From RYN-230 sp963770545 (GTDB lineage: Bacteria > Actinomycetota > Actinomycetes > Streptosporangiales > Streptosporangiaceae): a stretch of 64,000 bases of DNA. The notes below the pieces were generated by a model. That model did no database searches. It had not been told where the DNA came from and saw only the letters and a list, made by a program, of their open reading frames with translations. Position 1 is the first letter of the stretch. Each line of letters starts with the position of its first letter. Made by a program: the position numbers and the translations under genes. The stretch spans positions 1 to 64,000 of the forward strand of contig CAVYQF010000025.1 of assembly GCA_963770545.1 (NCBI GenBank). Direction: 5' to 3'. Shown piece by piece: positions 42,314-51,349 of this stretch.

Positions 42314-43786
42314 GTGGTCAACCCCGATGGCCGACTGACGGACGATGTGGATCCCGGAGACCGGCCTCCTCGGGACGCATGCGGAGTCTTCGGCGTGTGG
42401 TCTCCTGGTGAGGAAGTCGCCAAGCTCGCCTACTTCGGCCTGTACGCCCTGCAGCACCGGGGCCAGGAGTCGGCGGGCATCGCGGTCAGCGACGGTGACC
42501 GGATCGTGGTCTACAAGGACATGGGCCTGGTGGCCCAGGTGTTCGACGAGGCCGCGCTGTCCACGCTGGTCGGCCACATCGCGGTCGGCCACTGCCGCTA
42601 CTCGACCAGTGGCGCCTCGACCTGGGAGAACGCCCAGCCCACGTTCCGGTCCACCCCGGTGGCCAGCCTGGCCCTCGGCCACAACGGCAACCTGATCAAC
42701 ACCCTCGAGCTCGCGGCCATCGCCAGCGGCGCCGACGACGAGCACGCCCTCTTTCCCGGCCGGCGGGCCACCACCGACACCGACGTGCTCACCGCGCTGT
42801 TCGCTGACCCGCGCATGGCCAGCGTCGAGGAGAGTGCCCTGGCCGCCCTGCCGCTGGTGCGCGGGGCCTTTTCGCTGGTCTTCATGGATGAGCACACCCT
42901 GTACGCGGCCCGTGACCCGCAGGGCTTCCGCCCCCTGGTGCTGGGCCAGCTGGCCGACGGCTGGGTGGTGGCCAGCGAGACCGCGGCCCTGGACATCGTG
43001 GGTGCCTCGTTCGTCCGCGAGATCGAGCCGGGTGAGCTGGTCACCATCGACGAGCGGGGGGTCAGGTCACGGCGTTTCGCCCGGCCGCACCCGGCGGGCT
43101 GCCTGTTCGAGTACGTCTACCTGGCCCGCCCGGACACGGCCATCGCGGGGCGCAGCGTCCAGACCACCCGGGTCCAGGTCGGCCGGATGCTGGCCGCCGA
43201 GCACCCGGTCGAGGCGGATCTGGTCATCCCGGTACCGGAGTCGGGCACCCCGGCGGCCATCGGGTACGCACAGGCCAGCGGCATCCCCTACGGGCAGGGC
43301 CTGGTCAAGAACTCCTACGTGGGACGGACGTTCATCCAGCCCAGCCAGACGATCCGGCAGCGCGGCATCCGGCTCAAGCTGAACCCGCTCCGGGGGGTCA
43401 TCGCCGGGCAGCGGGTGGTCGTGGTGGACGACTCGATCGTGCGCGGCAACACCCAGCAGGCCATCGTGGCCATGCTGCGCGAGGCGGGTGCCGCCGAGGT
43501 GCACGTGCGCATCTCCAGCCCGCCGGTGGCCTGGCCGTGCTTCTACGGGATCGACTTCGCGACCCGGGCCGAGCTGATCGCGGGCAGTTCCTCGGTGGAG
43601 GAGATCCGCGACGAGATCGGGGCTGACTCGCTCGGCTTCATCTCGCTGGAAGGGCTCACCGAGGCGACGACCATCCCGGCCGGGCGGCTGTGCCGGGCCT
43701 GCTTCGACGGCCAGTACCCGATCCCGGTCGCCGAGGCCGAGCGCGGCAAGCATTTGCTGGAAGTCATCCCCCCGGTCCTGTCGTGA
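42314..43786 (+). CDS. purF: Amidophosphoribosyltransferase
   Basis: A 490-residue protein from a GTG start. The N-terminal glutaminase has its catalytic cysteine at about residue 23 (RDACGVFGVW), so a 22-residue propeptide is probably removed. LQHRGQESAG and ASTWENAQPTFR follow. The transferase half has the PRPP motif VVVVDDSIVRGNT and cysteines typical of the iron-sulfur type of Gram-positive enzymes (PPVAWPCFYGIDF, LCRACFDGQYPIP). It catalyses the first step of purine synthesis. It is preceded by the sterol-carrier gene (4-bp gap) and followed by purM after 22 bp. Confidence 0.96.
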   Translation: MVNPDGRLTDDVDPGDRPPRDACGVFGVWSPGEEVAKLAYFGLYALQHRGQESAGIAVSDGDRIVVYKDMGLVAQVFDEAALSTLVGHIAVGHCRYSTSGASTWENAQPTFRSTPVASLALGHNGNLINTLELAAIASGADDEHALFPGRRATTDTDVLTALFADPRMASVEESALAALPLVRGAFSLVFMDEHTLYAARDPQGFRPLVLGQLADGWVVASETAALDIVGASFVREIEPGELVTIDERGVRSRRFARPHPAGCLFEYVYLARPDTAIAGRSVQTTRVQVGRMLAAEHPVEADLVIPVPESGTPAAIGYAQASGIPYGQGLVKNSYVGRTFIQPSQTIRQRGIRLKLNPLRGVIAGQRVVVVDDSIVRGNTQQAIVAMLREAGAAEVHVRISSPPVAWPCFYGIDFATRAELIAGSSSVEEIRDEIGADSLGFISLEGLTEATTIPAGRLCRACFDGQYPIPVAEAERGKHLLEVIPPVLS

Positions 43787-43808
43787 TGAAGACCAGCCGG
43801 GACCCGCG

Positions 43809-44855
43809 ATGAGCACCTACCGGGACGCGGGCGTCAACATCGGCGCGGGCGAGCGCGCCGTGGACCTGATGCGCGCGTCGATCGCCCGGACCGGCGGCCC
43901 GGACGTGATCGGCGGCCTGGGCGGGTTCGCCGGGCTGTTCGACGCGACCCGGCTGACCACCATGCGGCGGCCGCTGCTGGCCACCTCCACCGACGGCGTG
44001 GGCACCAAGGTGCTGATCGCCAGCAGGCTGGGCCGCTACGACACGGTCGGCATCGACCTGGTCGGGATGGTGGTGGACGACCTGGTGGTGTGCGGGGCGG
44101 AGCCGCTGTTCATGACCGACTACATGGTCTTCGGGGCCCTCCAGCCGGAACGCGCGGCGGCCATCCTGGCCGGCGTGGCCGAAGGGTGCGTGCAAGCGGG
44201 CTGTGCCCTGATCGGCGGGGAAACGGCCGAGCATCCCGGCCATTTCGGGCCGGACGACTTCGACCTGGCCGGCGCGGCCACCGGCGTCGTGGACCACGAT
44301 GACCTGCTCGGCCCGCACCGGGTGCAGGCCGGCGACGTGGTGCTGGCCCTGGGGTCCTCCGGGCTGCATTCCAACGGCTTTTCGCTGGTCCGGCAGGTGC
44401 TGGACCGGGCCGGGCTGGACCTGGCGGCGGAGTTCGGCGAACTCGGGGGCCCGCTGGGCGCGGAACTGCTCACCCCCACCCGCATCTACGCCCAGGACTG
44501 CCTGGCCCTGGCCCGCGACTGCGACGTGCACGCCTACGCGCACATCACCGGGGGCGGGCTGGCCGCCAACCTGGCCCGGGTGCTGCCCGCGGAGACTGAT
44601 GCGCTCCTGGACCGGGGAACCTGGCGGCCGCAGGCCGTGTTCGGCCTGCTCGCGGAGCGTGGCGGGGTGCCGCCGGATGAGATGGAGCGGGTGTTCAACA
44701 TGGGTGTCGGCATGGCGGCCGTGGTGGCGCGGGCCGACGCTGACCGGGCCCTCGGCACGCTGGCGAGCCGCGGCGTCCCGGCGTGGGTGCTCGGCGAGAT
44801 CGTGCCCGGCTCAGGAACCGCCCGTCTGGCTGGACGGCATCCGTCGGAAGGCTAA
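43809..44855 (+). CDS. purM: Phosphoribosylformylglycinamidine cyclo-ligase
   Basis: A 348-residue protein starting MSTYRDAGVNIGAGERAVDL. It has the AIR synthase signature: STDGVGTKVLIASRLGRYDT, GIDLVGMVVDDLVVCGAEP and LIGGETAEHPGHF, with LGSSGLHSNGFSLVRQ further on. It closes the imidazole ring in the fifth step of purine synthesis (FGAM to AIR). It follows purF after 22 bp in the same operon. Its stop lies 13 bp from the end of the convergent DUF3073 gene. Confidence 0.96.
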   Translation: MSTYRDAGVNIGAGERAVDLMRASIARTGGPDVIGGLGGFAGLFDATRLTTMRRPLLATSTDGVGTKVLIASRLGRYDTVGIDLVGMVVDDLVVCGAEPLFMTDYMVFGALQPERAAAILAGVAEGCVQAGCALIGGETAEHPGHFGPDDFDLAGAATGVVDHDDLLGPHRVQAGDVVLALGSSGLHSNGFSLVRQVLDRAGLDLAAEFGELGGPLGAELLTPTRIYAQDCLALARDCDVHAYAHITGGGLAANLARVLPAETDALLDRGTWRPQAVFGLLAERGGVPPDEMERVFNMGVGMAAVVARADADRALGTLASRGVPAWVLGEIVPGSGTARLAGRHPSEG

Positions 44856-44868
44856 CGCCCAGCCCTGG

Positions 44869-45129
44869 TCAGGCTCGCTCCGACCTGCTCATGTATGACC
44901 CGTTACCGCCGAGGTCATCGTCGTCGTCTTCATCGTCGTCATCGGCATCGTCGGCGTCATCGGAGTAACGCCCGCCGAGGTCTGCGTAGGCGTCGCCGCC
45001 CTCGCCGCCCTCATCGTCCCTGCCGACACCCAGCTCAGTCCGCAGCCGGTCAAGGTCCGTGCCGCCGCTGTTGTACTTCAGCTGGCGTGCCACCTTTACC
45101 TGCTTGGCCTTGGCTCGGCCGCGCCCCAT
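44869..45129 (-). CDS. DUF3073 family protein
   Basis: An 86-residue protein starting MGRGRAKAKQVKVARQLKYN. The family-defining basic N-terminus is obvious, and an upstream in-frame start adds seven unconserved residues. The C-terminal half is extremely acidic (DDADDADDDDEDDDDDLGG), encoded by GTC/ATC-like repeats on the plus strand. Proteins of this family are small, conserved in actinobacteria next to purM, and have no known function. The acidic tail makes binding to basic partners, such as ribosomal or DNA-binding proteins, conceivable but unsupported. Confidence 0.9.
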   Translation of the reverse strand: MGRGRAKAKQVKVARQLKYNSGGTDLDRLRTELGVGRDDEGGEGGDAYADLGGRYSDDADDADDDDEDDDDDLGGNGSYMSRSERA

Positions 45130-45381
45130 TGGCTCGACCCCCTCGAACATGCGGAGCCACTCTCGGGCCCCTGCTCCCTGCGCTGATGACTTGCGGGTTT
45201 ACACATGCAAGACCGCTCGTCGCCGCTCCACCGCTTGAAGTGCGACGCGCTTCCAGCTTGCGTACAGATCCAACCGTACCTGCTTTGCGCCGTAAGCGCC
45301 TCTGCAGGACGCGAGCGGGGCGGATTGACCCGCATCAATTCCTGCCTGCGCCTGCTTGACGCGGCCGGTCAGGGCGGAGCC

Positions 45382-46479
45382 TCAGCCTCCCAGCCAGATC
45401 CCCCGCAACCTGCCTACCTCGGACATCCTGCGTTCTGCCAGGCGGTCGGCCGCGACCGCGGGCGGTACGCCCTCGGTGCCCGCGAGCGCGAAGATCTGCC
45501 TGGTCGTGCCGAAGATCTGCTCGGCCCGGGCCTGGGCCCGCTCGAAGTTGAACCCGTCCCGTTCATCGGCGACCTGGATCACGCCCCCGGCGTTGACCAC
45601 GTAGTCGGGGGCGTACAGGACGCCCCGGTCGGCCAGCAGCTTCTCGATGCCCGGGTGCGCCAGCTGGTTGTTCGCCCCACCGCAGACGATGCGGGCCCGC
45701 AGGGTCGCCGCGGTGTCGTCGTCCAGCGCGCCACCGAGCGCGCAGGGCGCGTAGACGTCCAGGTCGCGGGCGAGCAGGTCGGCCCGGCTGGCCGCCACCT
45801 GGACGCCCGGATGTGCGCCCACCACCCGGCGGACCGCGCCCGGATCCACATCGCACACGACAGTGGCCGCCCCGGCCTCGGCCAGGAGGGTCACCAGCCG
45901 CCGTCCGACCTTGCCGACGCCCTCCACGCCGACCAGGCGTCCTTCCAGGCTGGGGTGGCCCCATTGGTGCTCAGCGGCCGCCCGCATGCCCTGGAAGACC
46001 CCGAACGCGGTCAGCACGGACGAGTCGCCCGCACCGCCGTGGGGCGCCGTGCGCCCGGTCACGTACCCGCACTCGCGGGCGATGACGTCCATGTCCTCGC
46101 TGTAGGTGCCGATGTCGCACGCGGTGATGTAGCGCCCGCTCAGCGACTTTATGAAGCGCCCGTACGCGCGGAGCAGCGCTTCGGACTTGAGCGTGGCGGG
46201 GTCGCCGATGATCACGGCTTTACCGCCGCCGTGGTCCAGGCCCGCGAGCGCGTTCTTGTAGGCCATCGCGCGGGACAGGTTGAGCACGTCGGACAGAGCC
46301 GCGTCCTCGTCCGGATAAGGGTAGAAGCGGGTCCCGCCGAGTGCGGGGCCGAGGGCGGTCGAGTAGATCGCGATGATCGCACGCAGGCCGCTCGGCCGGT
46401 CCTGGCAGAAAACGACCTGCTCGTGCCCGGGGTCGGCGCTGGAGGTGAGGGCGGCGGGAGAGGGGAACACGTTCGTCAC
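45382..46479 (-). CDS. vdh: Valine dehydrogenase (Leu/Phe/Glu/Val dehydrogenase family)
   Basis: A 365-residue protein. The catalytic lysine lies in LAGLDHGGGKAVIIGDPAT (GGGKAV), and a second conserved block is ALGPALGGTRFYPYP. The NAD-binding motif is RLVGVEGVGKVGRRLV. The size and the chromosomal position next to DUF3073 and purM match actinomycete valine dehydrogenase, which deaminates valine to 2-oxoisovalerate, also leucine and isoleucine. Its product is the substrate of the bkd complex encoded at 33-36.6 kb. The gene is transcribed alone on the minus strand, divergent from the conserved hypothetical at 46653. Confidence 0.9.
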   Translation of the reverse strand: MTNVFPSPAALTSSADPGHEQVVFCQDRPSGLRAIIAIYSTALGPALGGTRFYPYPDEDAALSDVLNLSRAMAYKNALAGLDHGGGKAVIIGDPATLKSEALLRAYGRFIKSLSGRYITACDIGTYSEDMDVIARECGYVTGRTAPHGGAGDSSVLTAFGVFQGMRAAAEHQWGHPSLEGRLVGVEGVGKVGRRLVTLLAEAGAATVVCDVDPGAVRRVVGAHPGVQVAASRADLLARDLDVYAPCALGGALDDDTAATLRARIVCGGANNQLAHPGIEKLLADRGVLYAPDYVVNAGGVIQVADERDGFNFERAQARAEQIFGTTRQIFALAGTEGVPPAVAADRLAERRMSEVGRLRGIWLGG

Positions 46480-46652
46480 GGTAGTGACACCCTTCGCGTT
46501 CTGGTGGGTCCGTGTGGCCTGGCTGAACAGCCGGTCAGCCGGCCTGGGGTGGGGGCCGGCCCGGATCCGACACTATCGCTGCGGCGGACCAGTGACGATC
46601 TCGTTATCAGCAGGACATGTACCCCGCTGCGCAGCCGTGCCACGATTCGAAC

Positions 46653-47609
46653 GTGCGACCCTACGCGGCTTATCTGCGCGTCTACGAACCGCTCTCCGCG
46701 TTCAGCGACGCCGAGGGCCGGTACTGGTCTCAGTACGCCGCCTCCGCGCAGCGGCCCCGGCGGGCGGCCGCGCTGGACGCCGAGCAGGCTGAGGCGCTCA
46801 GCAGGCTGATCGCCACGCCGCCGATCGCCGCCCCCCGGCGGGAGAGCGGTCAGGCCTACGTCCGCTGGGCCGACGGCGTTACCTACATCTGCCCATGGCA
46901 GACCCGGCTGCGATCCTGGCTCGAACTGGCCCGGCTGCGGTCCACCGCCCGGCCGCTGCTGGCCAGCGCGTTCGCGGCGGGCCAGGCCGACGAGGCGTTG
47001 CGTGACTTCGCGTGCTGGCAGGGCCAGGCGTCATCGCTGCGGGTGTTCATCCAGTCCTGTACGTGGGCCGTCCCGCCCGGATGGTTCGTGCCGTTCGCTC
47101 CCGAGGAGCGGTGGCTGGTGCTGGGCGGGGCAGATGATGCGGAGGACCGCGGCCCGGATGCCGCCGCGGTAGCCCGGACGCTCATCTACGCCACCGCCAT
47201 GTCGCAGGCCCGGCGGCGGGTGGCCCGGGCGCTGAACGCGCTCCGGCGCACCAGTGGCGACGCTTTAACCAGCCCGCCCGGTACCGGGGCGGGTGGGGAT
47301 GGCTCCGGTGGTGATGGTTCTGGCGAGTCCAGCAGCCGGGACGGCCTGGGCCCGTGGAGCGCCACCATGGAGATCGCGCAGATCGGCCGCTGGCTGGAAG
47401 AGTTCCATCCTCATTCGGTCGTGGAGCTCGATTACGGCGGCCTGGTGCACCTTCTCGACGACGATTCGCTGCGGGCGGATCAGTCGGTCGCGGAGGTGTC
47501 GGCGGCCATCAGCGCCAGCCGGGAAGGCCGGCAGGATCTGGCCGGTGTGCTGTATCAGCGGTTCCGCAACAGGTGGCAGAGCCTGGAGTCACTCGAAGCC
47601 GCCAACTGA
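46653..47609 (+). CDS. Conserved actinobacterial hypothetical protein
   Basis: About 318 residues from the GTG giving VRPYAAYLRVYEPLSAFS. An upstream ATG adds 12 residues that look non-coding. The protein has YVRWADGVTYICPWQTRLRS, then SCTWAVPPGWFVPFAPEERW and a C-terminal block EIAQIGRWLEEFHPHSVVEL with DYGGLVHLLDDD. The same type of protein lies beside bldC in streptomycetes, as I recall. A Gly/Ser-rich linker sits near residue 215-235. No enzymatic motif is visible. It ends about 260 bp before bldC, on the same strand. Confidence 0.8.
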   Translation: MRPYAAYLRVYEPLSAFSDAEGRYWSQYAASAQRPRRAAALDAEQAEALSRLIATPPIAAPRRESGQAYVRWADGVTYICPWQTRLRSWLELARLRSTARPLLASAFAAGQADEALRDFACWQGQASSLRVFIQSCTWAVPPGWFVPFAPEERWLVLGGADDAEDRGPDAAAVARTLIYATAMSQARRRVARALNALRRTSGDALTSPPGTGAGGDGSGGDGSGESSSRDGLGPWSATMEIAQIGRWLEEFHPHSVVELDYGGLVHLLDDDSLRADQSVAEVSAAISASREGRQDLAGVLYQRFRNRWQSLESLEAAN

Positions 47610-47666
47610 ACTATCAGAGGACGACTTTCCAGATTCCACCCGTTGCAACGATACGTGTCGCTAGAA

Positions 47667-47679
47667 TCACGCAGCGTGA
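47667..47679. promoter_or_regulatory. Putative BldD operator upstream of bldC
   Basis: TCACGCAGCGTGA matches the published BldD consensus TnACnC(A/T)GnGTnA at every fixed position and is itself a near-perfect palindrome. It lies 190 bp before the bldC start codon in the intergenic region. BldD represses sporulation genes in streptomycetes, and bldC is among its known targets there, so this is a well-supported candidate site. Confidence 0.65.
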
Positions 47680-47868
47680 CGCATAACAGTGGAGCAACGG
47701 GGGCGACCTGTCACAGAATCTTTGCTCCTGGTGGTCGACTTGTCACCGCTGGTGATGGCAATATGGTCTCAGTGGGCCATATAGGACATCCACGGCAGGC
47801 TCCGCCAGGAGCCAGGCAAAGCAACAACCGCAGGATCGCACTCTGGTCCAAGAGGAGAGGCCGTAGAC

Positions 47869-48072
47869 ATGTCTGCACGTACACCCGAGGCTGAGCCGCT
47901 GTTGACACCGGCAGAGGTCGCGACAATGTTCCGCGTTGACCCCAAGACAGTGACCCGCTGGGCGAAGGCAGGGAAGCTGACCTCCATCCGGACACTGGGT
48001 GGGCACCGCCGGTACCGGGAAACCGAAGTCCGCGCGCTCCTGGCAGGCATTCCGCAGCAGCGTTCGGAGTAG
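47869..48072 (+). CDS. bldC: Developmental regulator BldC (MerR-like DNA-binding protein)
   Basis: A 67-residue protein that is nearly identical to streptomycete BldC as I remember it: a winged helix of the MerR type in LLTPAEVATMFRVDPKTVTR, then WAKAGKLTSIRTLGGHRRYR and the tail ETEVRALLAGIPQQ. It lacks the dimerisation and effector regions of larger MerR proteins and binds DNA in head-to-tail oligomers. In streptomycetes it delays entry into development and sustains vegetative growth. An SD-like AGAGGAGAGG lies upstream. A perfect BldD-consensus site is found about 190 bp before the start. Confidence 0.97.
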   Translation: MSARTPEAEPLLTPAEVATMFRVDPKTVTRWAKAGKLTSIRTLGGHRRYRETEVRALLAGIPQQRSE

Positions 48073-48577
48073 GCCCGCAAGCACGATCCGCAGGACAGCA
48101 TTACACGCAGTACTCGAAGTACAGCAGTACACGAGGGGGGGTCGGCCCCGGCGGACAGCCGGGCCGGCGAGCGGCAAACGCGCAGGTCGCTCGCAGGGGT
48201 TCAAGAGAACTGCCGGGGTCGATCCTGGGTCATCTCCCAGACGGGGAACCACATTCTTCCCGGGGGCAAGTGACCGAACCGTCGCTACTAAGCGTAGTGG
48301 CGGTCTAACTTTTTGTAACTGCCCTTGCTCGGCGGCCAGGTCCGCCATACTGGTCCCTGCTGATAGCAAGCGGTGCTGCACCCAGACCGATACGACCCAG
48401 CACTGCCGCTAGCCAGCACGGCCGTCGGCCAAGGGGGGGTGGGCGGCACGCTCGGCATCTGCGGACCGGGTGCCGCGGTACGTGCGGGGGCACGTTCCGT
48501 GGCGGGCCGCGATGCCGCGGCTCGCCGGGGACTTGCGGGGCCCGGCGCGGCACCGCTTCTTAGGGGAGGATCGCACG
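48073..48577. other. Intergenic stretch after bldC
   Basis: About 500 bases without a gene. It holds a terminator-like hairpin at 48144-48166 and, near its right end, presumably the promoter of the 48578 gene (a weak TTGCTC...CATACT pair near 48327-48353 was noticed). Nothing else was recognised. Confidence 0.4.
48144..48166 (+). terminator. Possible terminator hairpin after bldC
   Basis: GGCCCCGGC, a five-base loop GGACA, then GCCGGGCC forms an 8-bp stem with one bulged base, 70 bp downstream of the bldC stop. It lacks a T-run, as is common in high-GC actinobacteria. Confidence 0.4.
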
Positions 48578-50092
48578 ATGCCTGATCCGAGGCTGGTATC
48601 TCGCGCGCAACGCGCCGCGACAATGTTGGAGCGGGCGTGGGAGCGGTGGCGTACCACGCAGGGCCTGGAGGCAGAGCCCCTGCCGCCGGTATCAAGCTAC
48701 GTCGGCTACTCGATCGAGGAGCCGTGGGGGCGACCCCGGGTCGTCTTTGGCGTGGACGCCGAAGACGCCGAGCGGCTCGCCGCTTTGCTGCACACGAGCA
48801 TCGGCTTCACCGCCGAGGGCATGCCCCCGTCCGCCGATCCCGGCCACCGGGTGCCTGGCCGGCCCGGGTTCGCGGCCGACCGCCCGGCCGGGCCAGATCG
48901 CGGATACGACCAGAGCCTGCTCGACGATGTGCGCGGGCGGATCCCCGTGCAGGGCTGGCCACCGGAGTTCAGCGAGAGCCGGGAGCAGCTGAACGGTGCT
49001 GGCCCGATTCAGGCTGGTCCGGTTCAGCCGGGCGAGCCGGCCCTACCTCTGGACCTGGGCCCGGCTGCGGAAGGGGCGCTGGGGGAAGCTGAGCGGCCCG
49101 GGTGGCCCGATGACCTGAGACCGCCCAGTGAGCTGGGGCTGTCCGATGAATTCCAGTCGGCGGATGACTTCGCGGCGCAAGACGAGCCCCGGTTGTTCGG
49201 CGAAGACACGCCGTATGGCGTGGACGCACCGTATGGCGTGCCCTACACCGGGGGCGCCCCCTACGGGGTTCCCTATCCGGGGGAGCCGCAGGACCCGCCA
49301 GGTACGTACGACCCCGCGGGCCCGTACGGCGCGGCGGGCGGGTACGCCCTGGGCCAGGATGTGCGGGACGACGGGGTGCGGGCCAGCGAGGTGCGGGACG
49401 AGGACGTGCGGGACGAGGACGTGCGAGCCGGGGACGTGCGGGACGGGGAGGCGCTGGATGGCGACGCGCCGGCCGGGGAGGTCCACGACGGCGATGCGCC
49501 AGCCGGGGAGGCGCGCGAGGGTGAAGAACCGGCGCTGCCGGGTAAGCACCAGGTGGCTGGCGATGAGATCCCGGGAGAAGACATCGGGGATGCCCAGCGG
49601 CCCGCGGCCGCCGGCCGGGGTGACGGCCCCGTGCCGGGCCCCCGGCACGGATCCGGGCCGGCCGGGCCGGACTGGCCCGCGCCGGCTCCGGGAGACTCGC
49701 CATCTGCGCTGGGAGACTCGCCATCTGCGCTGGGAGACTCGCCATCTGCGCCGGAGGGCTCCCCGGCCACCGCTCCGGGCGACTCCCCGGCTTCCGCTTC
49801 TGGAGACTCGCCGCCGTCTGGTCCCGGGCAGGAACCGCCCGCGGCCACGCATTCCGCCGACCAGCTCTCCGAAGGGCCGGCCGGGGCGTCTGACCCGCCG
49901 GCTGATCCAGCCAGCCGGGGCGCCATCACCGACACCATGGCCGCGGAACTGGCCGGATGGGCCGCCGGTGAGCTGCCGGGCCAGGCCGCGGCCCGCCTGG
50001 CCAGCTGGGCGACGGCCGGAGGTGCCGTGGCGCGCAGCCGGCAGCAAGCCCGTCTCGGAAGCGGCGGAACCGCCACGGAACGGGTGAGCTAG
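48578..50092 (+). CDS. Conserved actinobacterial protein with long repetitive C-terminal region
   Basis: A 504-residue protein from the ATG after the SD AGGGGAGGA, giving MPDPRLVSRAQRAATMLERA. The first 95 residues form a conserved domain (VSSYVGYSIEEPWGRPRVVF, GVDAEDAERLAALL) that is found next to bldC in relatives. The remainder is acidic, low-complexity and probably disordered: YGVDAPYGVPYTGGAPYGVP, repeats of the type VRDEDVRDEDVRAGDVRDG, and GDSPSALGDSPSAL coded by an exact 21-bp tandem repeat (49690-49752). The extreme C-terminus is Ala/Gly-rich and ends with a helical segment (AAELAGWAAGELPGQAAARL). Function is unknown. The repeats are likely to vary in copy number between strains. Confidence 0.78.
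   Translation: MPDPRLVSRAQRAATMLERAWERWRTTQGLEAEPLPPVSSYVGYSIEEPWGRPRVVFGVDAEDAERLAALLHTSIGFTAEGMPPSADPGHRVPGRPGFAADRPAGPDRGYDQSLLDDVRGRIPVQGWPPEFSESREQLNGAGPIQAGPVQPGEPALPLDLGPAAEGALGEAERPGWPDDLRPPSELGLSDEFQSADDFAAQDEPRLFGEDTPYGVDAPYGVPYTGGAPYGVPYPGEPQDPPGTYDPAGPYGAAGGYALGQDVRDDGVRASEVRDEDVRDEDVRAGDVRDGEALDGDAPAGEVHDGDAPAGEAREGEEPALPGKHQVAGDEIPGEDIGDAQRPAAAGRGDGPVPGPRHGSGPAGPDWPAPAPGDSPSALGDSPSALGDSPSAPEGSPATAPGDSPASASGDSPPSGPGQEPPAATHSADQLSEGPAGASDPPADPASRGAITDTMAAELAGWAAGELPGQAAARLASWATAGGAVARSRQQARLGSGGTATERVS
49690..49752. repeat. 21-bp tandem repeat, three copies
   Basis: GGGAGACTCGCCATCTGCGC plus a final T or C occurs at 49690-49710, 49711-49731 and 49732-49752 without change except the last base. 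It lies inside the coding region at 48578-50092 and encodes repeated GDSPSAL units. Being a multiple of three, copy changes would keep the frame. Confidence 0.9.
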
Positions 50093-50162
50093 CGGAGTAC
50101 CCTCAGGCTGAACCGGGCCGGACCATACCGGTGGCCTGGTGCCCAGCGAGCGGGAGTTCCGG

Positions 50163-51128
50163 ATGATGCGCCGTCGTGCCCGGCCCGGCTCGGTCCTCGT
50201 TGCGGGAGTCCTGGCCGGGTTCGTGGCCGGGCTCACCGGCTGCGCCGGGGTGAGCGGCGCCGCGCGGCCCGCGGGCAGCCAGCCCTCGCCCAGCGCCGCA
50301 GCCAGTGCCGCAACATCCGGCGGCGCAGCATCCGGTGCCGCAGGTAGCACCGGGGCCGGGGACACATCTGGCCTGGCCGCGGCTGGGCCGGACGCGGCCA
50401 CGCCCGCCGGCCAGCCCAGCGTCGGCCATCCGGTGAATGCCGCCAGTCCGACGTCCCGGCCCCTGGCTGGCCAGGTCATTGCCCTGGACCCCGGGCACAA
50501 CGGCGCCAACTGGTCGCATCCGGCGATCATCGACCGGCTGGTCAACGTGCTCACTGAGTGGAAGGCCTGCGACACCGCGGGGGCGCAGACCGACGCGGGG
50601 TACCCGGAGCACGCCTTCACCTTCAACGTCGCCATGCGGCTGGCCCGGCTGCTCCGGGCCGAAGGCGCCACCGTGGTGCTGACCCGCCACAACGACCACG
50701 GAGTCGGCCCGTGCGTGACCCAGCGCGCAGCGATCGGCAACCGGGCGCACGCGGACGCGGCCATCTCCATCCACGCCGACGGAGGCCCGCCCACCGGAAC
50801 CGGTTTCGAGGTGATCTCCCCGGGCCGCATCGCCGGGGCGCCGGACACCCCCGTCATCGGGCCGTCCAGCCGGCTCGCCCGCGACATCAGGAACGCCTAC
50901 CACCGGATCACCGGCGAGCCCTACTCCGATTACGTCGGCATGCGAGGACTCGACGTGCGCACCGACCTGGGCGGACTGAATCTCTCGACGGTGCCCAAGG
51001 TCTTCATCGAGTGCGGCAACATGCCGAATGCCGCCGACGCGGCCCGGCTGACCAGCCCGCGGTTCCGCGAGCGCATCGCGGTGGCTCTGGCCGCCGGGTT
51101 CACCGCCTTCCTCAACAGGCATTCCTAA
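50163..51128 (+). CDS. N-acetylmuramoyl-L-alanine amidase (Amidase_3), lipoprotein
   Basis: About 321 residues. The ATG at 50163 follows GGGAG by 6 bases. The signal peptide ends with LTGC, so the protein is probably a lipoprotein; about 90 Ala/Ser/Gly-rich residues follow. The catalytic domain has the zinc ligand region IALDPGHNGANWSHP, RLLRAEGATVVLTRHNDHGV and the IHADGGPPTGTGFEVISPG block. A late acidic region is VFIECGNMPNAADAARL. These are the expected positions of the two histidines and the glutamate of Amidase_3. It cleaves the amide between MurNAc and the stem peptide during wall turnover. It is transcribed with the preceding repeat-rich gene at a short distance. Confidence 0.87.
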   Translation: MMRRRARPGSVLVAGVLAGFVAGLTGCAGVSGAARPAGSQPSPSAAASAATSGGAASGAAGSTGAGDTSGLAAAGPDAATPAGQPSVGHPVNAASPTSRPLAGQVIALDPGHNGANWSHPAIIDRLVNVLTEWKACDTAGAQTDAGYPEHAFTFNVAMRLARLLRAEGATVVLTRHNDHGVGPCVTQRAAIGNRAHADAAISIHADGGPPTGTGFEVISPGRIAGAPDTPVIGPSSRLARDIRNAYHRITGEPYSDYVGMRGLDVRTDLGGLNLSTVPKVFIECGNMPNAADAARLTSPRFRERIAVALAAGFTAFLNRHS

Positions 51129-51219
51129 GCATGTTCCCAGCCATCGTTAAGGTCCGGGGGATTGCCTACTGCTGTGACCCCCGCGAGGTTCTCCGGCCCG
51201 GTCGGCGGGCACCAGGGAC

Positions 51220-51238
51220 CACCCTCAGGCTGAGGGTG
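51220..51238 (+). terminator. Possible terminator hairpin after the amidase gene
   Basis: CACCCTCA, loop GGC, TGAGGGTG forms a perfect 8-bp stem 92 bp after the amidase stop and before the polymerase gene. There is no T-run. It could equally be an attenuator or mRNA-stability element. Confidence 0.4.
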
Positions 51239-51349
51239 CAGACGTCTGGGCCCGGCTCGGCCTGCCCAGGGACCGGGCCGGGGCCAGACACCAGGGAAAT
51301 TGCGATCCGCCGCGCCGGATTGTCGGCGGGGCGGCGGAGAATCTGAGGC

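Noticed and set aside
46640..46662. T-arm-like sequence (complement CACG-TTCGAAT-CGTGG) at the start of the 46653 gene
   Set aside because: No matching anticodon arm, D-arm or acceptor strand; it probably arises by chance in coding DNA.
45205..46809. 534-codon plus-strand frame opposite valine dehydrogenase
   Set aside because: Antisense shadow; the product has no recognisable domain and the minus-strand gene is well supported.
49043..50887. 614-codon minus-strand frame opposite the repeat-rich gene and the amidase
   Set aside because: Its apparent repeats mirror the sense-strand repeats; there is no SD or domain.
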